Origin: Edwardsiella anguillarum ET080813
GTDB taxonomy: Bacteria > Pseudomonadota > Gammaproteobacteria > Enterobacterales > Enterobacteriaceae
DNA: 64,000 nt
Direction of reading: 5' to 3'
Assembly: GCF_000264765.2 (NCBI RefSeq)
Contig: NZ_CP006664.1
Span: 186,001 to 250,000 of the forward strand
Shown here: one piece after another, positions 7,799 to 17,457 of the stretch
Numbering within the stretch: position 1 is the first letter of the stretch
Layout of the letters: each line of letters starts with the position of its first letter
Program-made: the position numbers and the translations under genes
The notes under the pieces: generated by a model
Seen by the model: the letters and a program-made list of their open reading frames with translations, nothing else
Database searches by the model: none
What the model was told of the DNA's origin: nothing

Positions 7799-8800
7799 AT
7801 GACCATGCCAACCCCCCTTTGCCCCCACCGGATGCAGGTCCACTCCCTGCGCCAGGAAACCCCCGATGTCTGGACGCTAAACCTGATCTGTCCCGACTTT
7901 TATCCCTACCGTCCCGGTCAGTATGCGCTGGTCAGCATCGACGGCAGCGAAGAGACTCTGCGTGCCTACACGCTCTCCTCGACCCCAGGACTCAGCCCCT
8001 TTATTACCCTGACGGTACGCCGCCTGGACAACGGCGTCGGCTCCGGCTGGCTGACCCGCCAAGTCCACCCGGGCCACGAACTGTGGCTTTCACCGGCGCA
8101 GGGCAGCTTCACCTGTCCGCAGGCGGACGCCACCCGCTATCTGATGCTGGCGGCCGGCTGCGGCGTCACCCCGATCATCGCTATGACCCGCTGGCTGCTG
8201 GCGCATAGCCCGAGTACGGATGTCGCGGTGATCTACGCGGTTCGCACGCCGCGCGACCTGATCTTCGCCGACGAATGGCGCCAGCTGGCCGAAGCCCACC
8301 CGCAGCTGCAGCTGATCCTGCTGGCCGAAGCGGAGGCAACGGGCGCGATCCTGCCGGGACGCCTCAGCCGCGAGCTGCTACAGAGCCGAATCCGCGCCCT
8401 GGCGGAGCGTACGGTGATGATCTGCGGCCCGGCGCCCTATATGCGCCAAGCGCAGACCCTGGTGAGCGAGTTAGGCGTCCCGGCGCAGCAGATCCACCTG
8501 GAGCGCTTCCAGCCGGAGACGGCGAGCGCGCCGGTCGGCGGCACGCTGCGCATCCTCTCCAGCTCACAGCCCGGCGACTACCGCGCCGCCGTCGGCAGCA
8601 CGCTGCTCAGCGCGATGGAGCAAAACCGGCTGCCGGTACAGGCCGCCTGCCGCGCCGGCGTCTGCGGCTGCTGTAAAACCCGTATCCTACACGGTGACTA
8701 TCAGGTCAGCAGCACCATGACCCTCACCCCGCAGGAGATAGCCCAGGGCTATGTGCTGGCCTGCAGCTGTCAGCTCAACGGGGATGTCGAGCTGGCCTGA
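7799..8800 (+). CDS. hcr: Hcr, NADH oxidoreductase for Hcp
   Basis: 333 residues. The N-terminal flavodoxin-reductase-like part has the FAD motif RAYTLSS (about 59-65) and the NAD-binding GCGVTPIIAM segment near 120. The C-terminal plant-type ferredoxin domain carries CRAGVCGCC followed by CSC near residue 322, the C-x4-C-x2-C...C ligands of a [2Fe-2S] cluster. It moves electrons from NADH to Hcp in the cytosol. It lies 68 bp downstream of hcp in the conserved hcp-hcr operon. In E. coli poxB and ltaE follow; here poxB is missing. The ATG at 7799 is used; a second ATG at 7805 is also possible. Confidence 0.95.
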   Translation: MTMPTPLCPHRMQVHSLRQETPDVWTLNLICPDFYPYRPGQYALVSIDGSEETLRAYTLSSTPGLSPFITLTVRRLDNGVGSGWLTRQVHPGHELWLSPAQGSFTCPQADATRYLMLAAGCGVTPIIAMTRWLLAHSPSTDVAVIYAVRTPRDLIFADEWRQLAEAHPQLQLILLAEAEATGAILPGRLSRELLQSRIRALAERTVMICGPAPYMRQAQTLVSELGVPAQQIHLERFQPETASAPVGGTLRILSSSQPGDYRAAVGSTLLSAMEQNRLPVQAACRAGVCGCCKTRILHGDYQVSSTMTLTPQEIAQGYVLACSCQLNGDVELA

Positions 8801-9278
8801 CCGGGCGCACTCAGGCCAGCGTGCATGCCATGGCGCGGGAGATGCCATCGATCCGTAAGGGGCCCCCCGCGCCACCCTCCCCCCGCGTCTGTGCCGGAGT
8901 CCGCTTATGCAGATGTATAATCTTGCCTGTCTCTCACACATAAAATAACTGTCACTGCGCCAGTTGCTCAAATGAAAAAAACAGCAAAATTTAAACAGTG
9001 AAAATGCAAACACCCGCAATCATCAAAATAGCTCAGCAAAAATCCTATAAGGATCGCCGGTGTATGAAATGGGAAACGTTGAGAGGGAGCAATGATTGGC
9101 TGATGGATCAGACACCCACCATCCAGGGGAAGTTTCGGTTAATTATCACTACCGACTAGCCACAGATATTCGAATAATACCTTCTGTTATCGTTTTATCA
9201 GAAATGATAGAGATTCACGCAGCATTACTTCTGGAAAGCAACCTCCAGATAATGCAACCACTATATATTCAGGGTAAA
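8801..9278. other. Intergenic region after hcr
   Basis: No credible gene. The first 100 bp are GC-rich; base composition falls sharply from about 8930 on, marking the edge of the region that replaces poxB. A 63-codon frame at 9096-9287 has no recognisable features and is not called. Confidence 0.4.
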
Positions 9279-10138
9279 TTAATTTGATGTTGCGTCAATC
9301 ATCGCCATGACTTGTTTAAACATCTCACTCCCTGGATTAGCCAGAGCGTTGACTAAGGTAAAGTGGTTACTCTCACGATCATCTAATAATGTTACATTCA
9401 GACCATTTTCACGACAAGCCTCATAATAAGCTCTGATCTGGTGTTTAAACCCTAACATTTATTTACCACCGGCACTGATAAAAATTTTTGCGCAGAGGTT
9501 TTCTTAGGCAAAGAAAAATAGGGCTGACACTTTTTGCTTGCTCAAGTGATAAATGCAGCAACTCATTGCTAAATATATCGCACAGCAGGCGAAAGTCATA
9601 GATACCGCTCATCGCCAGCACGCCTTTTATCGCATCCTCCGGAAGCCGATAACGATTATGCCAGCCTTCAGAAACCAGTGAGCTGCACAGATGGGCACCA
9701 GCCGAACTGCCGATGATAAAAATACGTGCAGGATCAATACCAAATGGTTCGCCATGAAAATATAGCCAAGCGACCGCGCTACGCACCTCATGTACAATTT
9801 CTGCCACGGTTGCCACAGGCGCCAGGGTATACGGCCACACCATGACGGGTGAACGAGGCAGCCATCGAACAGGCATCCTCTTTACGTTGTGAACACCAGT
9901 ATCCACCATAAATAAAAATCACTAAGGGTGCAGCTTGAACGCTTTCCGGAAATAAATCAATCCGCTCAGCAGCAGCCATGCCGTAGCGTAGATCGTAAAT
10001 ACCCGGCGTTTATAACTTGGCCTGCTTGGCAAGTTCGGCATACTCCACCATATAGGCATCAAAATCTTCTACTGAAGCGCGTGCGTTATATTGGATTACC
10101 CGTTCCTTAATATTTTCAAAGTTTAGGTCAATGTTCAT
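9279..10138 (-). pseudogene. Decayed alpha/beta hydrolase (arylformamidase/esterase-like)
   Basis: Read on the minus strand from ATG 10138 (ribosome binding site GGAGA) the sequence encodes MNIDLNFENIKERVIQYNAR, then an in-frame TAA near 10014, then MAAAERIDLFPE and IYGGYW, the HGGYW-type oxyanion motif of kynurenine-formamidase-like hydrolases. A frameshift near 9830 leads into LAPVATVAEIV and IIGSSAGAHL, the nucleophile elbow GxSxG. A second frameshift near 9500 and a further TAA precede the last part, KHQIRAYYEACR, with a catalytic-His-like ESNHFTLVN near the end. Two stops and two frameshifts make a functional product very unlikely. Its base composition is AT-richer than the backbone, which suggests acquisition followed by decay. 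Confidence 0.85.
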
Positions 10139-10951
10139 ATGTTCATCTCCATTTATTGAATTTTATCATTAAATTCACAAATGAGAATTTTTATTATTTA
10201 CGTACAGTAAATTTCATATAGTACCCCCTACCATATAAATGTATCAAAGACTAATTTAATGAATACATGCTACGCCTGAACATTTATTGATGAGAGAGGC
10301 TTGGCATTATTTCATTTATCACAACTGTTCCTGATTTATATTAAAGTCATTCCCACAAAAGGAAAATTTTTGCTTATTTGTGCTTATTTCCTTGGCGCCA
10401 ATATTGGAAAATATTTTTACATCCTCGATCGTCCGTAATGGGTGCGACCTGCCTTCTACGCAGTAAATTCAATGAGATATAATGTAACAGAATTTCCGTA
10501 TTCGATTGATTTAATGAGATGATTCCCCCCATCCCCATTCTGCAGAGGTATGCTCAAAGAGCACCCCACGTGACAGAGAGCATCCTGCAAAATGTTACGC
10601 GATGGGTATCGCTCCCAGCAAACACGCTCTCCGTGTTCATGGTCAAGCTAAATCCGGCCGTCACTGTTACGTAAACATTTTTCGCGCGCCTGTTTGACAG
10701 GATATCCGGCGGCTAGCGTGGTGATAGAAACATCTGCTGGTGCTCATTTTATACCCAGCCTATCGACAACCGGAGAAGGCGGCGCGCCGAGCCCCCGGCA
10801 AAGTGAGCGCCCATGGGATATTTCTGCCCAACTACCGTGAATACGCGCGCACAATCGATCGCGTCGTCCCTTTGCTTTTTCTTTGGCAGCCCAACGGCGG
10901 CGTGGTACAACTGGGGCTTTCCCATGGATGTAGCCGACCAAGGAGTGCCCC
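10139..10951. other. Region between the hydrolase pseudogene and ltaE
   Basis: About 800 bp without a convincing gene. Up to about 10560 it is AT-rich; the last 250 bp are GC-rich like the backbone. In E. coli this position holds poxB. A 72-codon frame at 10740-10958 overlaps the ltaE start and shows no family features. The ltaE ribosome binding site (AAGGAG) is at about 10940-10945. Confidence 0.4.
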
Positions 10952-12004
10952 ATGTTAGATCTGCGCAGCGATACCGTTACCCGCCCGAGCGAGGCCATGC
11001 GTCTGGCCATGTCACGCGCCGAGGTCGGCGATGATGTCTATGGCGACGATCCCAGCGTCAACCGACTGGAGCAGGAGGCCGCCGAGCTGAGCGGCAAGCC
11101 GGCGGCGCTGTTTCTCCCCAGCGGAACCCAGGCCAACCTGGTGGCACTGCTGAGCCACTGCCAGCGCGGCGAGGAGTATATCGTCGGCCAAAAGGCGCAT
11201 AACTACCTGTATGAGGCCGGCGGTGCGGCGGTGCTCGGCAGTATTCAGCCCCAGCCCATCGACGCCCTGCCCGACGGCACCCTGCCGCTGGAGCGGGTTG
11301 CCGACGTGATCAAGCCCGACGACATTCACTTTGCTCGCAGCCGCCTGCTCAGCCTGGAGAACACCCATAACGGCAAGGTGCTGCCGCTCGACTATCTGGC
11401 GCAGGCCTGGGCGTTTAGCCGCGAAAAGGGGCTGAGCCTGCATATCGACGGCGCCCGTATCATGAACGCCGCGGTGGCCCTTGAGGTGCCGCTGACGACC
11501 CTGACCCAATACTGCGATACCCTCACCCTCTGCCTCTCCAAGGGGCTGGGGGCGCCGGTCGGCTCGCTGCTGTGCGCCGACGCCGACTTTATTCAGCGCG
11601 CGCGCCGCTGGCGTAAAATGACCGGTGGCGCCATGCGTCAGGCCGGTATTCTGGCCGAGGCGGGGCGTTATGCCCTGCGTCATAACGTCGAGCGTCTGCG
11701 CGACGATCACGCCAACGCCGCCTGGCTGGCCGACGCGCTCTCGTCCCTGGGACTCCGGGTGCTGGCGCCGGGTGCCCAGACAAATATGCTATTTTTACAG
11801 TTGGAGGCCGATGAGGCCGCCGCGCTGGGCCCCTGGATGCGCCAGCGCGGGATCCTGATCAGCGCGGGCGTCACCACGCGACTGGTGACCCACCTGGACG
11901 CCACCCGCGCCGACCTACAGCGGCTGGTCGAACTGTGGCAAACCTTCCGCCAGACATACCCTCCGGCGAACGGTGCGCCGCACGCCCACGCCACCTACGG
12001 CTAA
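10952..12004 (+). CDS. ltaE: Low-specificity L-threonine aldolase
   Basis: 350 residues of a fold type I PLP enzyme that splits L-threonine and L-allo-threonine to glycine and acetaldehyde. The start [17 protein letters not shown] and the [15 protein letters not shown] segment are diagnostic. The lysine that binds PLP is in [13 protein letters not shown], near residue 197, and the conserved [14 protein letters not shown] lies before it. The ATG follows AAGGAGTGCCCC. ybjT starts 23 bp after the stop on the same strand, the E. coli order ltaE-ybjT, so the two are probably cotranscribed. The C-terminus is slightly longer than in E. coli (333 residues). Confidence 0.96.
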   Translation: MLDLRSDTVTRPSEAMRLAMSRAEVGDDVYGDDPSVNRLEQEAAELSGKPAALFLPSGTQANLVALLSHCQRGEEYIVGQKAHNYLYEAGGAAVLGSIQPQPIDALPDGTLPLERVADVIKPDDIHFARSRLLSLENTHNGKVLPLDYLAQAWAFSREKGLSLHIDGARIMNAAVALEVPLTTLTQYCDTLTLCLSKGLGAPVGSLLCADADFIQRARRWRKMTGGAMRQAGILAEAGRYALRHNVERLRDDHANAAWLADALSSLGLRVLAPGAQTNMLFLQLEADEAAALGPWMRQRGILISAGVTTRLVTHLDATRADLQRLVELWQTFRQTYPPANGAPHAHATYG

Positions 12005-12027
12005 CCTCTCAGCGCGGAGATCTCACC

Positions 12028-13518
12028 ATGGGCGGACAACGTATTCTGGTCTTGGGCGCCAGCGGCTATATCGGGCAGCATCTGATCCCACAGCTGTGCG
12101 CCCGTGGACACCGGGTACGCGCCGCCGCACGCCGCATTGGTTGGCTACAGGCGCGCGGTTGGCCCGGCGTCAGCTGTCAGTATGTCGATCTGTACCAGCC
12201 GCAGACGCTGCCGGCGGCGCTGGACGATATTGACGTGGTCTACTATCTGGTGCATGCCATGGGCGACGGTGACGACTTCGTCCGCGCCGAACTGCAGGCC
12301 GCGCAAAACGTTAGCCGGGCGCTGAGCGTTTCCCGGGTACGTCAGGTGATCTTTCTGGGCGCGCTGCAGCCGCGGGAGGCACAGCCCTCGTCGCGTCACC
12401 TTGCCGCCCGACGCGAAACCGGGGAGATTCTGCGCACCAGCGGCGTCCCCGTTACCGAGGTCCGCGCCGGGATCGTCATCGGCCCTGGTTCCGCGGCCTT
12501 CGAGGTGATGCGAGACATGGTCTATAACCTGGCCATTCTGACGCCGCCGCTCTGGGTGCGCTCCAAAAGTTCGCCCATCGCACTGGAGAATCTGCTGATC
12601 TATCTCAGCGCGCTGGCGGAGCTGCCGGACAGCGACGATCGGACGTTCGAGGTCGCCGGCCCCGAATACATCAGCTACCAGACCATGTTTGAACGCTTTA
12701 TCCGCGTCAGCGGCAAGCGGCGCTGGATGATCCCCCTACCGATCCCGACCCGCCTGATCTCGGTCTACTTCCTGCACCTGATCACCTCGGTTCCTACCAG
12801 CACCGCCCGCGCGCTGATCGAAGGGCTGAAGCACGATCTGCCCGCCGACGATGCGGCCATCGCCCATCTGATCCCACAGACGCTGATCGGCTTTGATCAC
12901 GCGCTGAGCGAGACCCTTGCCCGTGAACGCGAGGTGGTCGACTCCGCCGACTGGGGCTACGATCCGCAGGCCCGCGCCCGCTGGCGACCGGGCTACGGCT
13001 TCTACCCGAAGCAGGCGGGGTGCCAAATCGACACCTCCGCCTCGCGCCGCGCGCTATGGCAGGTCATACAGCAAATCGGCGGCGACAACGGCTACTTCTT
13101 TGCCAACCTGCTGTGGCAGATCCGCGCCCGCCTTGACGATCTCAGCGGTAACCGTGTCGTTTATGGCCGCCCGGCGCGCCAAACCTTGCAGATAGGCGAT
13201 CTTATCGACGGTTGGAAGGTGATCACCCTCAAGGCGGAACATCAGCTGACCCTGCTGTTTGGGATGAAAGCGCCGGGGCTGGGGCGCCTTAGCTTTACCC
13301 TGGGCGAACACAACGGCCTACGTACGCTGGACGTGCGCGCCTGGTGGCATCCCGCCGGTTTTTCCGGCCTGCTGTATTGGTTTACCATGATGCCGGCTCA
13401 CCTGTTTATCTTTCGCGGCATGGCACAGCGCATCGCCGAACTGGCCGAGGCCTGGGACGAGGCGCATCCCCCGCAGGTCGGGAGCTCATCCGACAAAGCG
13501 CCGTCCACGGTGCCCTAA
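12028..13518 (+). CDS. ybjT: YbjT, SDR-like NAD(P)-binding protein with DUF2867 C-terminus
   Basis: About 496 residues. The N-terminal half has a Rossmann start [18 protein letters not shown] and a [15 protein letters not shown] segment typical of YbjT-type NAD(P)-dependent oxidoreductases; the C-terminal half (from about 320) matches the DUF2867 lipid-binding-like region with [16 protein letters not shown]. The enzymatic reaction is not established. The open frame reaches back to 11935 inside ltaE, but ATG 12028 is preceded by GCGGAGA at the right distance and gives the nucleotide-binding strand directly after it. It is probably in one operon with ltaE. Confidence 0.92.
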   Translation: MGGQRILVLGASGYIGQHLIPQLCARGHRVRAAARRIGWLQARGWPGVSCQYVDLYQPQTLPAALDDIDVVYYLVHAMGDGDDFVRAELQAAQNVSRALSVSRVRQVIFLGALQPREAQPSSRHLAARRETGEILRTSGVPVTEVRAGIVIGPGSAAFEVMRDMVYNLAILTPPLWVRSKSSPIALENLLIYLSALAELPDSDDRTFEVAGPEYISYQTMFERFIRVSGKRRWMIPLPIPTRLISVYFLHLITSVPTSTARALIEGLKHDLPADDAAIAHLIPQTLIGFDHALSETLAREREVVDSADWGYDPQARARWRPGYGFYPKQAGCQIDTSASRRALWQVIQQIGGDNGYFFANLLWQIRARLDDLSGNRVVYGRPARQTLQIGDLIDGWKVITLKAEHQLTLLFGMKAPGLGRLSFTLGEHNGLRTLDVRAWWHPAGFSGLLYWFTMMPAHLFIFRGMAQRIAELAEAWDEAHPPQVGSSSDKAPSTVP

Positions 13519-13750
13519 CCCCCTGCGCGCCGGGGGAAATCCGGCGGCGCCGGGCTGTTCACCGTAGGAGCAACCAGCGCCGATATTACAATTCTGCTAA
13601 GTAATCCGATTGCATGTCGCGCCGATTCACGGAAAAATGGCACCCTTATTGCGCAGCCGGAGCGATCGGCGCTCCCGCAGCAGTCAGATGGCCACGTACA
13701 ACCGGCCGCAACGAACGGCCCGATGGATGGCCCACGGTGGATAGGCAAGT

Positions 13751-14761
13751 ATGAAAGTTTTGGTGACCGGTGCAACCTGCGGTCTCGGGCGTAATGCCGT
13801 TGAATATTTACGTCAGCGGGGGATCAGCGTCCGCGCAGCGGGGGATAATCTGGCCATGGGGCAGGTGCTGCAAAAAATGGGGGCGGATTTTATCCACGCC
13901 GATCTGGGCAACCTGGTTTCAGCGCAGGCGAAAGCGATGCTGAACGACGTCGATACCCTGTGGCACTGCTCCGGATTCACCTCGCCATGGGGATCGCAAG
14001 CGCTGTTTGAAACCGCCAACGTACGGGCCACCCGCCGCCTGGGCGAATGGGCCGCCGCCTACGGCGTGGGTCAGTTTATCCATATCTCCTCCCCCGCCGT
14101 CTACTTTGACTATCGCCATCACCACGGCATTCAAGAAGAGTTTACGCCGACGCGCTACGCCAACTACTATGCACGCAGCAAGGCCGCGGGCGAAGAGGTG
14201 ATCCGCACCCTGGCGCTGGCCAATCCGCAGACCCACTTTACCATTCTACGTCCGCAGGGGCTGTTTGGTCCCCACGATAAGGTGCTGCTGCCCCGCCTGA
14301 TGGGCACGATGAAGAAGCATGGCTATCTACTGCTGCCGCACGGCGGATCCACCCTGCTGGATATGACCTATGAAGAGAACGCGGTGCACGCCATGTGGCT
14401 AGCCAGTCAGCGCCCTGACACCGCCTCGGGACGGGTATATAACATCACCAACCACCAGCCGCAGACGCTGCGCCTGATGCTGCAGCAGCTGATCGATGAG
14501 CTGGGGATCGCCTGCCGCCTGCGCACGATCCCCTATCCGCTGCTGGATATCATCGCCCGCGGTATGGAAAAGCTGAGTACGCGCAGCGCCAAAGAGCCGG
14601 CGCTGACCCACTACGGCGCGGCCAAGCTGAACTTTGATATGACGCTGGACACCGCCCGGGCACAGAGTGAGCTGGGCTATCAGCCTATCGTGACACTGGA
14701 AGACGGGATCGTGCGCACCGCCCGCTGGCTGCGCGACCATGGCCGCCTACAGCACCGCTGA
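13751..14761 (+). CDS. ybjS: YbjS, NAD-dependent epimerase/dehydratase family protein
   Basis: 336 residues of an extended short-chain dehydrogenase. The start [20 protein letters not shown] holds the TGxxxxxG nucleotide-binding motif; the catalytic YxxxK is in [13 protein letters not shown] with the serine in [11 protein letters not shown]. The fold is that of sugar-nucleotide epimerases or 3-beta-hydroxysteroid-dehydrogenase-like enzymes; the substrate of YbjS is unknown. It is 232 bp downstream of ybjT, and its stop lies 5 bp from the stop of the convergent amiD gene. Confidence 0.92.
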   Translation: MKVLVTGATCGLGRNAVEYLRQRGISVRAAGDNLAMGQVLQKMGADFIHADLGNLVSAQAKAMLNDVDTLWHCSGFTSPWGSQALFETANVRATRRLGEWAAAYGVGQFIHISSPAVYFDYRHHHGIQEEFTPTRYANYYARSKAAGEEVIRTLALANPQTHFTILRPQGLFGPHDKVLLPRLMGTMKKHGYLLLPHGGSTLLDMTYEENAVHAMWLASQRPDTASGRVYNITNHQPQTLRLMLQQLIDELGIACRLRTIPYPLLDIIARGMEKLSTRSAKEPALTHYGAAKLNFDMTLDTARAQSELGYQPIVTLEDGIVRTARWLRDHGRLQHR

Positions 14762-14766
14762 GCACC

Positions 14767-15600
14767 TTAATCGGCGCCGCCGTACTGCGCGATCAGCGCA
14801 TCGACGATAGCGCTGGTTTCGGCGTCCGGCTCTCCGCGGAAATCCGTCGGGCGGAAGTGCATCTGAAACGCCGCGATGACCCGCCGGGAGGCCGCGTCAT
14901 TAATGCCGCTGGGCTCAATCTGATATCCCCACTGCGCCAGCCGCCGCTGTAGATAGGCGACGTCCGGCGGACGTTGCCGGTAGCGCTGCAGATAGGCCCT
15001 GACCCGCACCGCCTCCGGCCAGGCGCCGATCCCCTGCTGCGCCAGCATCTGCCAGGGAAACAGCGGACCGGGATCCACCTTGCGCTGCGGCGCAATATCC
15101 ATATGCCCGACCACATTCTGCGGCGCGATGGCGTAGCGCCGGACAATATCCTGCGCCAGCGCGCGGACGGCGGTGATCTGCTGCGGAGTGAAGGGATACC
15201 AGACAATACCGTGCGGCGTACGCCGGTAGCCAGGGTTTTCAATTTCAATACCGATCGAGTTATCGTTGAGGTGGGTCTGGCCACGCCAGTAGCTGATCCC
15301 GGCATGCCAGGCGCTACGCGACTCGGGCACCAGCTGCCACACCACCGGCCGACCGTCCCGCTGCGGCGGCACGGCGGGGACCAGATAGTGTGCGCTGACC
15401 CGTTTCCCCGTCAGCACCCGCAGGGACGACGGAAAATCCTCCGCGGTATAGTGCAGCACCAGATAGCGAATCCGGGGCTCGGCGCGCAGCGCGCGCTGGC
15501 TATCATCCACCCAATAACCGCCGCGATCGCGCAGCGTAGGTGACTGCTGACAGCCGACCAGCAGTAACAGTGCCAATAGGGCGGACGTTTTTCCCCACAT
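14767..15600 (-). CDS. amiD: AmiD, N-acetylmuramoyl-L-alanine amidase lipoprotein
   Basis: About 277 residues. The N-terminus MWGKTSALLALLLLVGC ends in an LVGC lipobox, so the mature protein should be a lipoprotein; E. coli AmiD sits in the outer membrane facing the periplasm. The amidase_2 domain has zinc ligands in VLHYTAEDF and VVGHMDIAPQRKVDPG and a catalytic-type Glu in IGIEIENPG. The C-terminal 70 residues form a peptidoglycan-binding helical domain (AFQMHFRPTDFRGEPDAET). It cleaves amide bonds in peptidoglycan and anhydro-muropeptides. The ATG at 15600 has GGAGAGG upstream and gives a proper signal peptide, better than the ATG at 15621. Confidence 0.95.
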   Translation of the reverse strand: MWGKTSALLALLLLVGCQQSPTLRDRGGYWVDDSQRALRAEPRIRYLVLHYTAEDFPSSLRVLTGKRVSAHYLVPAVPPQRDGRPVVWQLVPESRSAWHAGISYWRGQTHLNDNSIGIEIENPGYRRTPHGIVWYPFTPQQITAVRALAQDIVRRYAIAPQNVVGHMDIAPQRKVDPGPLFPWQMLAQQGIGAWPEAVRVRAYLQRYRQRPPDVAYLQRRLAQWGYQIEPSGINDAASRRVIAAFQMHFRPTDFRGEPDAETSAIVDALIAQYGGAD

Positions 15601-15683
15601 CGTTTCGCCTCTCCGCGTCATCTTCTCCAGCGCAGATATTACCCGCTGTGGTTGACGACGTCAGCTTCGCTGTCCATATTCCG

Positions 15684-16307
15684 CTATCCGCACAGGTGTG
15701 TATCGGCCCATTTCACCGCCTGAATCCGATTTTTCACCGCTATTTTCTTAAAAATATTATAGATATGCGTTCTGACCGTATTTTCGCTGATATACAAAAT
15801 ACGCGAGATATCCAGATTGCTTGCACCCTGCTGCATCGCCTTTAGCACCTCCAGCTCGCGCAGGGTCAGGCGCGGCGTGGGGGCCGTATCGCCCGACGGT
15901 TCCTCCTGCGCAGTCACCAGCAGGGCTCTCAGCCGGCGGATCAGCGTCTGCTGATGTGTCTTGGCCGGAAAGGCCGCGATGATACTCCCATGCTGATGCC
16001 ACGCCAGCGCCTCATCATGGGTATTCACGTTGATCAAAATAATTCGCCGACCAACCCGCTGATTAAATATAGCCTCAAGCCAACACGCTCGCTGCGCCGG
16101 CTCAGCGTCAAGCAACATTGCATCAAATATAATCAAGGCACAGTCATCCAATAAATACTTTGAACTCTTGGGTGCATCAAGCAGATAAATTGGCACGCTA
16201 AGATAATTGTTAAGCACATCGACCAGAAGCATCGACTGTAGCGTGGGGTGGGTAATTAATGAGAGCCCGTTTTTTTCCTTAAATACGTCATGGCTTATCG
16301 CCATCAT
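15684..16307 (-). CDS. CsgD-like LuxR-family transcriptional regulator
   Basis: 207 residues. The C-terminal 65 residues are a LuxR/GerE helix-turn-helix: LTLRELEVLKAMQQGASNLD, ILYISENTVRTHIYNIFKK, IAVKNRIQAVKWA. The ISENTVxTHxYNxFKKIAVKNRxQAVxWA pattern is very close to CsgD, the curli and biofilm regulator. The N-terminal half is receiver-like but lacks a clear phospho-acceptor set, as in CsgD. It is divergent from the four-gene fimbrial operon starting at 16887 with a 579-bp gap between, so it probably controls that operon. It is not CsgD of a curli locus because no csg genes are near. Confidence 0.8.
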   Translation of the reverse strand: MMAISHDVFKEKNGLSLITHPTLQSMLLVDVLNNYLSVPIYLLDAPKSSKYLLDDCALIIFDAMLLDAEPAQRACWLEAIFNQRVGRRIILINVNTHDEALAWHQHGSIIAAFPAKTHQQTLIRRLRALLVTAQEEPSGDTAPTPRLTLRELEVLKAMQQGASNLDISRILYISENTVRTHIYNIFKKIAVKNRIQAVKWADTHLCG

Positions 16308-16886
16308 GAAATCCTCTTCATGGAAACGCAGACACTAATTTTTAACGATAAGGCTAAGCGCTGACTAATAACTAATTGAGATATCACCCACGATATAATC
16401 AAAAAAAAGTAATAAAAGATAGCCTGATGTCCACAAACTCTCCGTACAACCGGCATCAAACGCTGGCTATTACGGGTATTACAAGAGATGACCTATGTAG
16501 ACCGCGACGATCGCCGCAGACGGAAAAAGCACGCGCCGGATAGATTGCCTAAGCATATTCGGTAATTATTCAGCTGTCAAAACATCCTATCCGAATGTTG
16601 GTGCAATAAAAGCCATTTCCTCCAATAGGCGACTAATCAGTGCATCGCTTATCATTTTTACTTTAAATTAGATAGCAAGGCCAGCAAATTAAAATACTAT
16701 TTTTTACCGAGATAAATACGAACTTCGTATTAGTTACAAACCAAAGATCCCAGACAAAAATAAAGTGCCAGAAAAAAGCACCAGCCTGTCAATCGTGATT
16801 TTATTTTTTAAAGATGAGATTTTTCTGTTCTGTGATGCACTCCATCACGCAGCGGAATAATGCCCATCCTAAAACAAGGAGTTGTC
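16308..16886. promoter_or_regulatory. AT-rich control region between the LuxR regulator and fimbrial cluster A
   Basis: 579 bp that are clearly AT-richer than the flanking genes, as is common for H-NS-silenced fimbrial promoters. GATC sites occur at about 16509 and 16746. No invertible-element inverted repeats or recombinase gene were found. The pilin ribosome binding site AAGGAG is at 16876-16881. Confidence 0.45.
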
Positions 16887-17408
16887 ATGAAGAGCGGTAT
16901 TATTTTCATAGCGATGCTAAGCGGCCTTTTTATTTCATCTGCGGCACTCGCCGCCCCCGCCCCCGCGGGTCAGCTGCGGATTCAGGGCGAAATTGTGGGC
17001 GCCTCCTGCACGATTCAAAACTCAGATCAGCTGCTCCAGCTGCCGCTGGTCGGCGCCGATCAGTTTATTAACGTCAATCCGGGTGAAATTTATACCGGGG
17101 CCTCCGCGCAGGCCGATATTAATATCGTCTGCAGTGGCTATGAGGGAGAGACCCTGACGCTCAGCTTCGCCAACAGCAATATGAACGACAAAGGCGTGAT
17201 CGCCCCGACTAGCGGTGCCGCCACCGGCGTCGGTTTTCAGCTGAAGGTCAAGGATAAGCTGATCAATAGCTATAACACCCAGCACACGCTAATCGGCACG
17301 GACGGCAACTATGTCCTGCCCATCACCGCCTACTACCACAAAATCGGCGACACCGTAAACAAAGGCGCGGTGAGCTCCGCCGTCACCTACACCGTTACCC
17401 ACGATTAA
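16887..17408 (+). CDS. Fimbrial major subunit, cluster A
   Basis: About 173 residues: signal peptide MKSGIIFIAMLSGLFISSAALA, then an N-terminal donor strand region AAPAPAGQLRIQGEI and an immunoglobulin-like pilin domain with one cysteine pair (GASCTIQ and NIVCSGY). The last residues VTYTVTHD fit the C-terminal beta-strand recognised by the chaperone. An upstream in-frame start at 16860 gives a poor signal peptide; ATG 16887 has AAGGAG at the right distance. It is the first gene of an operon with chaperone, usher and tip adhesin. Sequence is GC-rich like the backbone, unlike clusters B and C. Similar four-gene clusters (etfABCD) are known in Edwardsiella, but I cannot confirm identity. Confidence 0.85.
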   Translation: MKSGIIFIAMLSGLFISSAALAAPAPAGQLRIQGEIVGASCTIQNSDQLLQLPLVGADQFINVNPGEIYTGASAQADINIVCSGYEGETLTLSFANSNMNDKGVIAPTSGAATGVGFQLKVKDKLINSYNTQHTLIGTDGNYVLPITAYYHKIGDTVNKGAVSSAVTYTVTHD

Positions 17409-17418
17409 CTTAACCCGC

Positions 17419-17438
17419 GGGACTCCGCCGGGAGTCCC
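17419..17438 (+). other. Hairpin between pilin and chaperone genes, cluster A
   Basis: GGGACTCC at 17419-17426 pairs perfectly with GGAGTCCC at 17431-17438 over a GCCG loop, 10 nt after the pilin stop. No T-run follows. Such hairpins after major pilin genes are known to reduce read-through and protect the pilin mRNA, giving excess pilin over assembly proteins. Confidence 0.6.
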
Positions 17439-17457
17439 TGTTCCCTGTGGTGACCCC

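Noticed and set aside
9096-9287. 63-codon plus-strand frame near the hydrolase pseudogene
   Set aside because: No family features and no ribosome binding site; overlaps the end of the pseudogene on the other strand.
10740-10958. 72-codon plus-strand frame before ltaE
   Set aside because: Overlaps the ltaE start and ribosome binding site, and has no recognisable features.
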